64,000 nucleotides of DNA from Psychrobacillus sp048572895 (GTDB taxonomy: Bacteria; Bacillota; Bacilli; Bacillales_A; Planococcaceae): NCBI RefSeq assembly GCF_048572895.1, contig NZ_CP183878.1:3348001-3412000 (forward strand). Reading direction: 5' to 3'. Both the position numbers and the translations under genes were made by a program. Shown here in pieces: positions 8,756 through 16,765 of the stretch. The notes under the pieces were generated by a model. That model was not told where the DNA came from and did no database searches. It saw nothing but the letters and a program-made list of their open reading frames with translations. Numbering within the stretch: position 1 is the first letter of the stretch; each line of letters starts with the position of its first letter.

Positions 8756-10321
8756 TTATTTTAAGAAGTTTAAAAGGTTAGAGAATGAAGCTGCTAGGTC
8801 TTGATAGTATCCAACCAGTTTATCCTTTATAGAGTTTTTGTTGGAGTCCTTTTCTACCTCATTTTGACTCATTTGTTCTGTTTCAGTATCCAAACTTACT
8901 TCTTCATTTACTGTTTGTATTGGTTCCTCAAGATCTGATACCGTATCTTCCACTAATTCTACAGTTTCTTGCTCAGGCGTTTCTACATTGGAAGGTTGAT
9001 CTTCACTTTCTACAACGACTGAACCTTCTAGATTAACGTCAGTATCACTTGTTAGATCTGTATTTTCGTTATCAACAGAGATGCCTTGGGATGTATCTGC
9101 CTCTAAAGTTGTTGTATCTGTTTCACCTGCATCAGCAGATATATCGGATACTACATCAATTGCTTCAACATTTTCACTTGTGTGAGCTAACTTTTGTTCA
9201 ATTAGGGTTTGATAGTATCCAATAACACTTTGATAGCCATCACCGATAAATTCATAAGTTTCATCTACCCATGTACTAGAGTCACCTCCTTGACCATCTT
9301 CAGTTGTTGGTGCTTCTGTTTCTTCACCTGCTGTGTCTTCTTCAACTGCTTCTGTACCATCATCCACTTGGTCATCTTCAGCTATTGGTGCTTCTGTTTC
9401 TTCACCTGTTACGTCTTCTTCAACTGCTTCTGTACCATCATCCACTTGGTCATCTTCAGCTATTGGTGCTTCTGTTTCTTCACCTGTTACGTCTTCTTCA
9501 ACTGCTTCTGTACCATCATCCACTTGGTCATCTTCAGCTATTGGTGCTTCTGTTTCTTCACCTGTTACGTCTTCTTCAACTGCTTCTGTACCATCTTCTT
9601 CTTGCCCATCTTCAGCTGTTGGTACTTCTGTTTCTTCACCTGTTACGTCTTCTTTAACTGCTTCTGTACCATCTTCTTCTTGCCCATCTTCAGCTGTCGG
9701 TGCTTCTGTTTCTTCACCTGCTGCGTCTTCTTCAACTGCTTCTGTGCCATCTTCTGCTTGGCCATCTTCAGCTGTCGGTGCTTCTGTTTCTTCACCTGTT
9801 GCGTCTTCTTCAACTGCTTCTGTGCCATCTTCTGCTTGGCCATCTTCAACTATTGGTACTTCTGTTTCTTCACCTGTTGCGTCTTCTTCAACTGCTTCTG
9901 TGCCATCTTCTGCTTGGCCATCTTCAACTATTGGTACTTCTGTTTCTTCAGTTGCTGTATCATCACTAATTTCGCCTTCTTGTGGCACATCATTATTTGT
10001 TTCATCTATATTATCATTATTATCTGGATTATCATTATCATTATTTGTGCCGGAATTAGCTTGAGCTAGTTTGCTAACTATTTTACCTTTTTCAGGAGAT
10101 CCTGGTAGACTTTTCGCTAATGCAGATACTTCCTGGCCATGATTTTTCACATGTTCAATAACTTCTGGATTAACGGCCTTTGTATCAAGCTCTGCTGCAG
10201 AAATAGGTGCACCAGCTGCTAAAAATGCTGCAGCCACCATTGATGTTGACATCACTAGTGGTGCTATTTTCTTTGACAAATTTTTATTTACTTTCTTAGA
10301 TTCCATTTGTTTTTTATTCAT
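8756..10321 (-). CDS. Secreted acidic protein with 26-residue tandem repeats
   Basis: I choose ATG 10321 (MNKKQMESKKVNKN, 521 residues) because AGGAGAGATCAAGTA precedes it; an upstream extension exists. A signal peptide ends near PISAAEL. After an Asn/Asp-rich linker come about 8.6 tandem copies of a 26-residue unit (EETEVPIVEDGQAEDG followed by TEAVEEDATG, varying at V/A, I/T and V/A/D), 78 bases per unit between about 9290 and 9955. The C-terminal part holds two related segments, GYYQTLIEQKL and GYYQDLAASFSNLL. No LPXTG sorting signal, membrane anchor or SLH domain is visible. The protein is highly acidic and likely extracellular. The function is not recognised. Confidence 0.8.
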   Translation of the reverse strand: MNKKQMESKKVNKNLSKKIAPLVMSTSMVAAAFLAAGAPISAAELDTKAVNPEVIEHVKNHGQEVSALAKSLPGSPEKGKIVSKLAQANSGTNNDNDNPDNNDNIDETNNDVPQEGEISDDTATEETEVPIVEDGQAEDGTEAVEEDATGEETEVPIVEDGQAEDGTEAVEEDATGEETEAPTAEDGQAEDGTEAVEEDAAGEETEAPTAEDGQEEDGTEAVKEDVTGEETEVPTAEDGQEEDGTEAVEEDVTGEETEAPIAEDDQVDDGTEAVEEDVTGEETEAPIAEDDQVDDGTEAVEEDVTGEETEAPIAEDDQVDDGTEAVEEDTAGEETEAPTTEDGQGGDSSTWVDETYEFIGDGYQSVIGYYQTLIEQKLAHTSENVEAIDVVSDISADAGETDTTTLEADTSQGISVDNENTDLTSDTDVNLEGSVVVESEDQPSNVETPEQETVELVEDTVSDLEEPIQTVNEEVSLDTETEQMSQNEVEKDSNKNSIKDKLVGYYQDLAASFSNLLNFLK

Positions 10322-10640
10322 TACTTGATCTCTCCTAATTCGTATTTTTTCTACTGATAGGATGGATTTTTCATAAACTCCTTTATTTGTTATTTCACCT
10401 CCTATCAACCTGAGTAAGATTATTACTCAAATTTTCCGGCAGAACCATCCTCTGCCTGCATTGAATATACCAAAGCTTTGTTACCATTTTGTGTTACTCT
10501 GATTAAAAAAAGTGTCAGTTCCCTTACGTATTTATGGAATTTCGCAACAAATGAAATTTTTATATAAAGCCCAACTGCTCTATTCTAAAATAATGATTAC
10601 GCTTTCATATCCGATCTCTTGGATATTCCCCGTGTTTACC
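10322..10640 (-). promoter_or_regulatory. Leader region of the repeat-protein gene, possible RNA structure
   Basis: Upstream of the repeat-protein gene are two adjacent hairpins, GAGTAA/TTACTC (about 10411-10430) and GGCAGA/TCTGCC (about 10438-10459), plus a second ribosome-site-like AGGAGGTGAAATAA. No riboswitch class is recognised. The remaining bases to 10817 are AT-rich with nothing identifiable. Confidence 0.25.
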
Positions 10641-10817
10641 CACCCAGTATAGTTTGGATAAAAATGTATAATTTCCCATTACAAATAAAACTGAAAGTAA
10701 AAATTATTAAAATAATACACAAATTATTAGTAATTTTTTTATTCAAACATTTAGTGGCTTATCTGTAGTAGCCAAAAATAAGTGTATTCTATCCGCTCCT
10801 CTCAACGGCATTGAATT

Positions 10818-10853
10818 GAAAAAAACAGACACATTATTTATTTGTGTCTGTTT
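10818..10853 (-). terminator. Terminator after beta-helix lipoprotein gene
   Basis: AAACAGACACA and TGTGTCTGTTT form an 11-bp stem around a short AT loop, A-rich and T-rich on the two sides. It is placed about 70 bases after the stop codon at 10920. Confidence 0.85.
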
Positions 10854-10919
10854 CATTAGTTATAAAGTTTGATTTAGCTTAATAAACCTTGATTAAAGAG
10901 CAAATGGAAAAATCACAAG

Positions 10920-12458
10920 TTACTCAACTTTCACACTGTTGATTCCGTCGGCCACCCTCAGCTCTTCTCCGTCGATGTCGTCAACGACGTTTTCCACCAA
11001 ACTCAGGTCCTCTCCTGCATCAATCCTGATGCCGTTGGGGGTCTGTCGAATAACGTTGGACACAATCATGATCCCTGTGGGGATTCCTGTGCCCCGTCCG
11101 TCAGTACCACGATCCTCATTGAGCCGGATGGCCCAGAAACCGTCAGTCCCTCCAGTGATATGGTTACCGTGCAACTCCGTGCCTGGCCCATTACGGATCT
11201 CGATGCCAACCTTCGAACCCTCCCCGGCGGTGATCCTGTTGTACTCGATGAGAGTATCAGGAGTTCCTAGGATGACGAGGACTCCCTGACGGTTTCCAAT
11301 CAGGTGGTTAGAGTGCACCCAGTTTCCAGATCCTGAGGCGTCGTGTTTGTTCTTGGACCCTCCGGAATTGCCCAGCGCGATGCCCGCTCGCTGCCCGCCA
11401 ACTACCGTGTTGTCCCGGACCTCGTTCAGGTATTCACCCTCGCCGTGCAGGTCGATGGCGTCAAGGTGGCTTCCAACGATGGTGTTGTCCGCCACGAGAT
11501 TGTTGTGCGTGGGGAATTGCAGTAGAATGGCGTGCCGCAGATGTCTGCCATCGAAGGTATTGCCGATAACGACATTATGCCGGGAATCGTTGGCGGCATC
11601 CGGGTCGTGCTGATCCGCTGAGCCCTCGATAGCGATGCCGTAGCCTTGTCCGCCAGGACCGACGGCAGTTGCCTCACTGATGTAATTTCCAGAGAGGGTA
11701 ATTTCACGGCTAGCCTTGACGGAGATGCCGTGGCGCTCGAACCTTCGAATACCTAGGTTCTCCACTAGTATCTGGGAGCTAGCCTTTCCTTCGTAGGATC
11801 CGAGATGAATCCCGTACATCGGGCCGCCACTCGCGCCGCCATCGTCTGGGTCGTCGCCGAGTGCCCCCCCATAACGGGAGGTGATAGTGAAATCAGCGAC
11901 GATGACGTCGTGGACGCCGGAGCCGCGGATCACCCGGCTACCCTCCTCTCCGTCGAGGGAGGTCAGCAGCACGGTGCTCTCCTGACCTTCGCCGCGTAGG
12001 TTCACGCCGCTGCGCAACACGATGTTCGTCGACTTGTCATCCGGGTCAGTGGAGCGTAGGTCATACGTGCCGGCCGGGAGCAGGACTTCGTCACCCGGTT
12101 TAGCCGCATCCAGGGCCGCCCGGATGGCTGCTGCGTCGTCGTACGAATCCGGATCTGGATCTGCCCCAAAGTTCGTAACATCAAGTCGCTTGCCCGTAGC
12201 CGGACCCGGTGTCGGTACCTTAATCGACTTGCCAGACCGGTCGACCAAGCCAGGGAGCTGCCAATCACCTTGCTCGGACGGAGCAGGTTCTACGGCTTTG
12301 TCACTCTCGGACGGTGCGGGCTCTACGACTTTCTCGTTCTCGACCGGCCCATCGGGTTCCTCGACGGTGCATGCGGTCAAGAGGAACACCAGGCAAAAGA
12401 CCACCCAACATGTATACGCCAACCTTCGCCGACTGTTCCGAACCGATTCCTTTATCAT
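10920..12458 (-). CDS. Secreted lipoprotein with right-handed parallel beta-helix (pectate-lyase-like)
   Basis: Start ATG 12458 has AAAGGACGTGAGAAAT before it and gives 512 residues; longer upstream versions lack a site. A lipoprotein signal ends in VFLLTAC with lipid Cys at about 30. After an acidic Pro-rich linker, DVTNFGADPDPDSYDDAAAI opens the pectate-lyase-superfamily fold, followed by many turns of N-x-I/V-x-x-N type (NYISEAT, NTIVGSH, NRITAGE). Such proteins bind or cleave polysaccharides; the substrate cannot be read off. Base composition is exceptional: sampled lines counted 55% and 68% GC against roughly 35% around it. It probably came by transfer from a high-GC donor together with the GH3 gene upstream. 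Confidence 0.82.
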   Translation of the reverse strand: MIKESVRNSRRRLAYTCWVVFCLVFLLTACTVEEPDGPVENEKVVEPAPSESDKAVEPAPSEQGDWQLPGLVDRSGKSIKVPTPGPATGKRLDVTNFGADPDPDSYDDAAAIRAALDAAKPGDEVLLPAGTYDLRSTDPDDKSTNIVLRSGVNLRGEGQESTVLLTSLDGEEGSRVIRGSGVHDVIVADFTITSRYGGALGDDPDDGGASGGPMYGIHLGSYEGKASSQILVENLGIRRFERHGISVKASREITLSGNYISEATAVGPGGQGYGIAIEGSADQHDPDAANDSRHNVVIGNTFDGRHLRHAILLQFPTHNNLVADNTIVGSHLDAIDLHGEGEYLNEVRDNTVVGGQRAGIALGNSGGSKNKHDASGSGNWVHSNHLIGNRQGVLVILGTPDTLIEYNRITAGEGSKVGIEIRNGPGTELHGNHITGGTDGFWAIRLNEDRGTDGRGTGIPTGIMIVSNVIRQTPNGIRIDAGEDLSLVENVVDDIDGEELRVADGINSVKVE

Positions 12459-12515
12459 ATTTCTCACGTCCTTTCTGTACTCTTTCGTTTCTTTTCGCTT
12501 ATGGAAGCGATGAGA

Positions 12516-12545
12516 AAGGCGGTGAGCGCACGCGCTCACCGCCTT
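12516..12545 (-). terminator. Perfect GC-rich inverted repeat between GH3 and lipoprotein genes
   Basis: AAGGCGGTGAGCG and CGCTCACCGCCTT form a perfect 13-bp stem with a CACG loop. There is no long T tract. It lies between two co-directional GC-rich genes and may be a high-GC-type terminator, a processing site or a transcription brake. Confidence 0.6.
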
Positions 12546-12597
12546 CGGGATGCCTCGACGCCCCTACCGGGTCGCCGACATCACCATAGCCAGGGGT

Positions 12598-15138
12598 CTA
12601 CCGATTAGAGTTCCCCTTACTGTTGCCATTGTTGTGGCCTTGGCTATTGCCTTTGTTACCATTATTGCCTTTATTGTTTCCTTTGTTGTCTTTGTTGCCT
12701 TTATTGTTTCCTTTGTTGCCATTGTTGTTGTCTTTGTTGAGTTTGAAGTTCAACGGAATGTCCTTTTCCAACGGAGTGGCTGCCGAGGAACCACCGACAT
12801 GCACGCGGTATTTTCCATCAAGGGTAGCCCACTCGCCATCAGCCCAGTTCGCCAAGTTGTCCGGTTCTTCCGGAATGAAATAAGAGAATGGGTGGTTAGA
12901 GTCAGACTGGTTAATCTGCACAGTCACACGTTCGCTTTCACCCGGCTCAAGATCAACCTTTTCGAAGTTGACAAGACGTTTAGTCGGCTGTCCTGCCTCG
13001 TCCGGAAGTGTCAGATAGACCTGTGTCGCTTCTTTTCCAGCAACGTCACCAGTGTTCGTAATTGTGAATGACACGTCAATACCGGATAATGAACCGTTCT
13101 TTCCTTTGCCTTTCGAATTACCTTCACCGCGTACCTTTTTCAGCTTAAGGTCATCATACTCGAAAGTCGTATACGATAGACCGTATCCGAATGGGAAGAC
13201 TGGCTTTACATCATTTGCTTCATACCAGCGGTAGCCCATTTCTAGACCCTCAGTGTATTTAGCGATTAGTTGGTCGGAACCGTCACCATATGCGCCTGGT
13301 CCGCCTGGTTTGCCAGTATCTTGACGTGTTCCAGGGAATTGCTCTTCTGTCGCGAAGGCAGCTTCACGCTCAGTTGCACCGAATGTCACAGGCAGCTTAC
13401 CAGAAGGATTAACTTTACCGTAAAGCAAGTTAGCCACGGCATTGCCATCCTCCATACCTGGGTACCACGCTTGTAGAACTGCAGGTACCTCATCCAACCA
13501 CGGCATTAGCGACGTACCGGAAGTCTTCAATACTACAACAGTTTTCTCCGCGTTAGCTTCCATAACTGCATCGATCACCGGCTCCTGCTCAGCCAAGCCC
13601 GTTTCGAGGTTCAAGGCTGGGAAGCCGAGTGTTTGGCGGTCCACTGTCTCATGAGGGTTGTCGCCGACCATGAGAAGCACGACATCGGACTCACTAGCTA
13701 ACTTAGCAGCAGCTTTCGGGTCACTGCCATTGTTGTACGTCACTTTAGTGTCGTAGCCCAACTCCTTGATCACATTCTCTAAACCTTCTTGTGGTGTGAC
13801 CGTATATGGAGTCACTACATAATCATTGTCGTCACGAACAGAGCGAGGTGACATCTTTGCCTCGCCAGCGAAAGTCTCAATGCCGATCAACGCGATCGAC
13901 TTTGGCTCGCCATCTAATGGCAGGAAGCCGTTGTCGTTCTTCAATAGCACGGAGCCTTCCTCGGCCATTTTCAGTGCGCTAGCGCCGTTAGCCATCGGAT
14001 CGACGATTTCCGGCATAAATTTGTCGTAAGGCTCATCCATGTGGCCAAACTCGATCATCTTGATGTAACGTGGACGAAGTAGATTGTCGATGTCGTCCTC
14101 AGTTACCGCACCTGAGTCGAGAGCCCCTTGGATCTTCTCTTGAGTGTAGTACTGTGGTGCCCAGTCGAGCTCGACATTCGTACCCGCTTTGATAGCAGCC
14201 ACTGTGTCGTGAATCGCACGACGGTCACTCATAACATAACCGTCAAAGCCCCAGTTTTTCCGTAGGGCATCTTGTAGAAGTTCAGAACTGTCACATGCAT
14301 AAGTACCGTTAACATCCGGGAATGAACACATAACGGAAGCTGGGTCAGCATCTCTGACGTTCATCTCGAATGGCAACATATACAACTCGTTCATAGCCTT
14401 TGAAGGAACTTGGACACCCATCGTCCAACGCTCAGTTTCCTGTTCGTTTCCAGCCATGTGCTTGAGTTGTACCTGGACTCCCTGATCCTGGATACCCTTT
14501 GTTTGCTCGATTGCAAGGATACCTGTCAAATAAGGGTCCTCACTGAAGTACTCATAGTTCCGGCCACCGTACGGGTGACGAATGAGGTTCATACCTGGTC
14601 CGAGAAACACGTGATGCGCGAAAGCTCTTGTCTCTTCACCAAGGATTCGGCCGGCCTCATAGTTTAGCTCACGGTCGAATGTCGCAGCCAAAGCTGGGGT
14701 AGACGGAAGGCCAGTCGCCATTGGGTCATTTCCACATGAACCGCCTTTCACGCCCGTACCTCCATTGGTCATACGGACTGTGGGGATTCCAAGTTCATCG
14801 ATCCCTTTGATCTGGCGACCAGTGTCTTGCCACTCACATCCAGGCAGGGTGCCTTGAGGAGCAAATTCGCCGTTCTGGTACTTGCTGCTACCTTTTTTGT
14901 TGATTACAACCGTCTCACCGGTGTCATTCTCATTGAATCGCGAGATAGCGATTTGCTGCATCTTCTGTTCCATCGTCATCTCATCGAGAAGCAGCTCGGT
15001 GCGCTCCTCGGCGGATAGCTTGGTGTTCATCCAGGGATTAGTCCCTTCCGTTCCACCAGTCATCGCATTAGCAGGAATTACTAACGTAGACATAAAGATG
15101 ATTGCTGTCATAAAAATTAAATTAATGCGTTTTTTCAA
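12598..15138 (-). CDS. Secreted glycoside hydrolase family 3 (beta-glucosidase-like)
   Basis: 846 residues with a signal peptide ending IPANA. GH3 N domain: substrate-loop motifs GPGMNLIRHPYGGRNYEYFSE and KHMAGNEQE, and nucleophile Asp at about 305 in FDGYVMSDRRAIHDT. The C domain carries EEGSVLLKN and MVGDNPHE. A fibronectin-III-like domain (about 710-790) follows, then a Lys/Asn/Gly tail of some 45 residues. SDR replaces the more usual SDW, so substrate preference is uncertain (beta-glucosidase, beta-xylosidase or similar). Base composition is about 50% GC in the body, but the signal-peptide end and the Asn/Gly tail are AT-richer. It is probably co-transcribed with the lipoprotein downstream. 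Confidence 0.9.
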   Translation of the reverse strand: MKKRINLIFMTAIIFMSTLVIPANAMTGGTEGTNPWMNTKLSAEERTELLLDEMTMEQKMQQIAISRFNENDTGETVVINKKGSSKYQNGEFAPQGTLPGCEWQDTGRQIKGIDELGIPTVRMTNGGTGVKGGSCGNDPMATGLPSTPALAATFDRELNYEAGRILGEETRAFAHHVFLGPGMNLIRHPYGGRNYEYFSEDPYLTGILAIEQTKGIQDQGVQVQLKHMAGNEQETERWTMGVQVPSKAMNELYMLPFEMNVRDADPASVMCSFPDVNGTYACDSSELLQDALRKNWGFDGYVMSDRRAIHDTVAAIKAGTNVELDWAPQYYTQEKIQGALDSGAVTEDDIDNLLRPRYIKMIEFGHMDEPYDKFMPEIVDPMANGASALKMAEEGSVLLKNDNGFLPLDGEPKSIALIGIETFAGEAKMSPRSVRDDNDYVVTPYTVTPQEGLENVIKELGYDTKVTYNNGSDPKAAAKLASESDVVLLMVGDNPHETVDRQTLGFPALNLETGLAEQEPVIDAVMEANAEKTVVVLKTSGTSLMPWLDEVPAVLQAWYPGMEDGNAVANLLYGKVNPSGKLPVTFGATEREAAFATEEQFPGTRQDTGKPGGPGAYGDGSDQLIAKYTEGLEMGYRWYEANDVKPVFPFGYGLSYTTFEYDDLKLKKVRGEGNSKGKGKNGSLSGIDVSFTITNTGDVAGKEATQVYLTLPDEAGQPTKRLVNFEKVDLEPGESERVTVQINQSDSNHPFSYFIPEEPDNLANWADGEWATLDGKYRVHVGGSSAATPLEKDIPLNFKLNKDNNNGNKGNNKGNKDNKGNNKGNNGNKGNSQGHNNGNSKGNSNR

Positions 15139-15274
15139 CTTAAATTCTCCCTTACTATGTACTTGCCAGTTAGTATTTTAATATAATTTATTTTATCAAC
15201 CCTTCCTAACTGTTCCGTGTTTTAGTATAGAGGAAAACTATTACGCTAGTATGAATGATTGATTACAGAACAGC

Positions 15275-15373
15275 AACAAAAAACACGTCATTAGTAATGC
15301 CCCTAAAGTCTATAAGTGGTATTTAAACACTGTAGGAACAAAAACAACGAGATTAGTATTACTCCTAAAGTCT
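15275..15373 (+). repeat. Two imperfect 37-bp direct repeats
   Basis: 15275-15311 and 15337-15373 share AACAAAAA(A)CA, ATTAGTA and CCTAAAGTCT in the same order, 62 bases apart. They lie in the 670-base gap upstream of the GH3 gene. Role unknown. Confidence 0.45.
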
Positions 15374-15495
15374 GAAATTGCAATCAAAATAAATTTAAAA
15401 GAGCATTATACTTTATTATTATAAATATAATAAAACAGGTTGAAAATAAGCATTGTTACTATGATATTTGGAAATCCAATCGAAGGCGGTATGTA

Positions 15496-15618
15496 ATGAA
15501 TGTAATAAATATTGCCCCTTTTTTGGATGCACTTGGCCATTCAGATAATCAAATCACCAAGAATGTCTATCTCCGCGTTACAAAAGAAATAAAAAAAAGA
15601 AGCTCCCCAAAAGTTTAA
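15496..15618 (+). pseudogene. C-terminal remnant of a tyrosine recombinase/integrase
   Basis: A 40-codon open stretch reads MNVINIAPFLDALGHSDNQ and then ITKNVYLRVTKEIKK. LGHSD(x)QIT(x)NVYLRVT is the C-terminal catalytic segment of phage-type integrases, with the nucleophile Tyr in NVY. The rest of the enzyme is missing. A family-T terminator overlaps its end. It lies between the GC-rich gene pair and the nup operon and marks a past mobile element. Confidence 0.65.
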
Positions 15619-15643
15619 ACAACTTTTGAGAAGCCTCTATTAA
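15592..15643 (+). terminator. Terminator-like hairpin of family T, copy 2
   Basis: AGAAGCTCCCCAAAAGTTT...AAACTTTTGAGAAGCCTCT, almost identical to the copy after uvsE at 8340, here at the end of the integrase remnant. Confidence 0.6.
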
Positions 15644-15699
15644 AATCCTTTATGTTACAAAATGTCAATAATTTCACGGTAGGAACTACTTAGTGAATT

Positions 15700-15795
15700 T
15701 ATCCCGCCTTAACTTGCAGTAAGACCCCCACCTCAAGTTTCCGCGGAAACAAATGAAGCTAAGTGGGGGATGAAGAAAACCCCACTGATGGAAGT
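15700..15795 (-). repeat. Structured intergenic repeat family S, copy 1
   Basis: Read on the minus strand: AGTGGGG/CCCCCACTT hairpin, GCTTCATTTG, a TTTCCGCGGAAA palindrome, then AGGTGGGGGTCTTAC and GTTAAGGCGGGATAAA. The plus strand at 34140-34245 has the matching order (TTACTTCATTTG, AGGTGGGGGTATTAC, GTTAAACCGGAATAAA). It lies directly after nupQ. Confidence 0.55.
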
Positions 15796-15805
15796 TTCAC
15801 TTTAT

Positions 15806-16765
15806 TTACCTTTTTCCTTTGTCATAAATTTCACCTAACGCTCTAGGAGCGCGATTTGATTTAGAGAAAAAGATTAATAACAATAACGTTAATACATACG
15901 GTAAAACCATGAATAAATCAGTGTAACTACTTGGTAATGCCATTGACTGAGCAATAAACGTTCCCCCAGATTTTGCAAAACCAAATATAAGACAAGCAAC
16001 TAAAGTAGGGAGAATCCTCCAGTTACCAAAGATTAATGCAGCAATGGCCAAGAATCCATATCCCATATAAATATTTGAAGAAAAGTTAGCTGAAATGGAA
16101 TAGGCAAAGCACATACCAGCTAAACCTGATAGAAGACCTGATATTAGAACCGCAGAAAATCTTATTTTCGAGACATTTACACCTGCTGCATCAACCGAAT
16201 GAGGATTTTCCCCACTCGCTCTTAGGCGCATACCGAATCTTGTTTTATATAAAAGATACCAAGCAAAAATGGCAATCACAATGATAATCACTTCGAACGG
16301 ATACACATTCGTAAAGACCGCACCTATCACTGGTATATTGGCTAAACCTTCAATCGTAAACCGCTCCGATACGCCTAATCGAAACTTGTCCGAAGCCGCT
16401 CCAAATACAAGTGCATTTATTTGTGTTGTTAAGAAAGTCGTTAATGCTAACGCCAAAATATTAATCACAACACCGCTGATTACTTGATTTGCCTTAAATT
16501 TAATACTTAATACAGCATGAATAACGGAGAAACCCATCCCACCAAGCATCGCAAACAGTAACGACACGTAAAATAGATTTTGAACATCTATTCCAGAAGC
16601 GTTTGCGATTAATACTGCTGACAGGGCTCCGATAAATGCACCGAAACCTTGAAAGCCTTCAAGTGCTAAATTGGTGATACCACTTTTTTCACTATAAATA
16701 CCACCTATCGCCATAATAAAAAGAGGCAGAGCAAAGGATAATCCATCAATAATAATCGTATCCAT
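15806..16765 (-). CDS. nupQ: Guanosine ABC transporter permease NupQ
   Basis: 319-residue inner-membrane permease of the BMP-type nucleoside importer family (branched-chain permease fold), with about nine hydrophobic spans. The N terminus MDTIIIDGLSFALPLFIMAIGG, IYSEKSGITNLALEG and the loop MRLRASGENPHSVDAAG are typical of the second nucleoside permease. It follows nupP with no spacer (stop and start adjoin), last gene of nupNOPQ. It works with NupP, the ATPase NupO and the lipoprotein NupN. Confidence 0.9.
   Translation of the reverse strand: MDTIIIDGLSFALPLFIMAIGGIYSEKSGITNLALEGFQGFGAFIGALSAVLIANASGIDVQNLFYVSLLFAMLGGMGFSVIHAVLSIKFKANQVISGVVINILALALTTFLTTQINALVFGAASDKFRLGVSERFTIEGLANIPVIGAVFTNVYPFEVIIIVIAIFAWYLLYKTRFGMRLRASGENPHSVDAAGVNVSKIRFSAVLISGLLSGLAGMCFAYSISANFSSNIYMGYGFLAIAALIFGNWRILPTLVACLIFGFAKSGGTFIAQSMALPSSYTDLFMVLPYVLTLLLLIFFSKSNRAPRALGEIYDKGKR

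Noticed and set aside
9290..9955. CRISPR-like array
   Set aside because: The regular 78-base period is a protein-coding tandem repeat with no distinct spacers.
9209..10069. Long open frames on the plus strand opposite the repeat protein
   Set aside because: They exist only because the 78-base repeat has no stops in several frames; the translations are low-complexity Cys/Phe or Leu/His strings with no ribosome site.
10413..10640. c-di-AMP (ydaO) riboswitch in the leader of the repeat-protein gene
   Set aside because: The conserved blocks of that class are not found; only simple hairpins are visible.
12550..13071. Plus-strand frames opposite the GH3 tail
   Set aside because: Hydrophobic strings caused by the complementary Asn/Gly/Lys codons.
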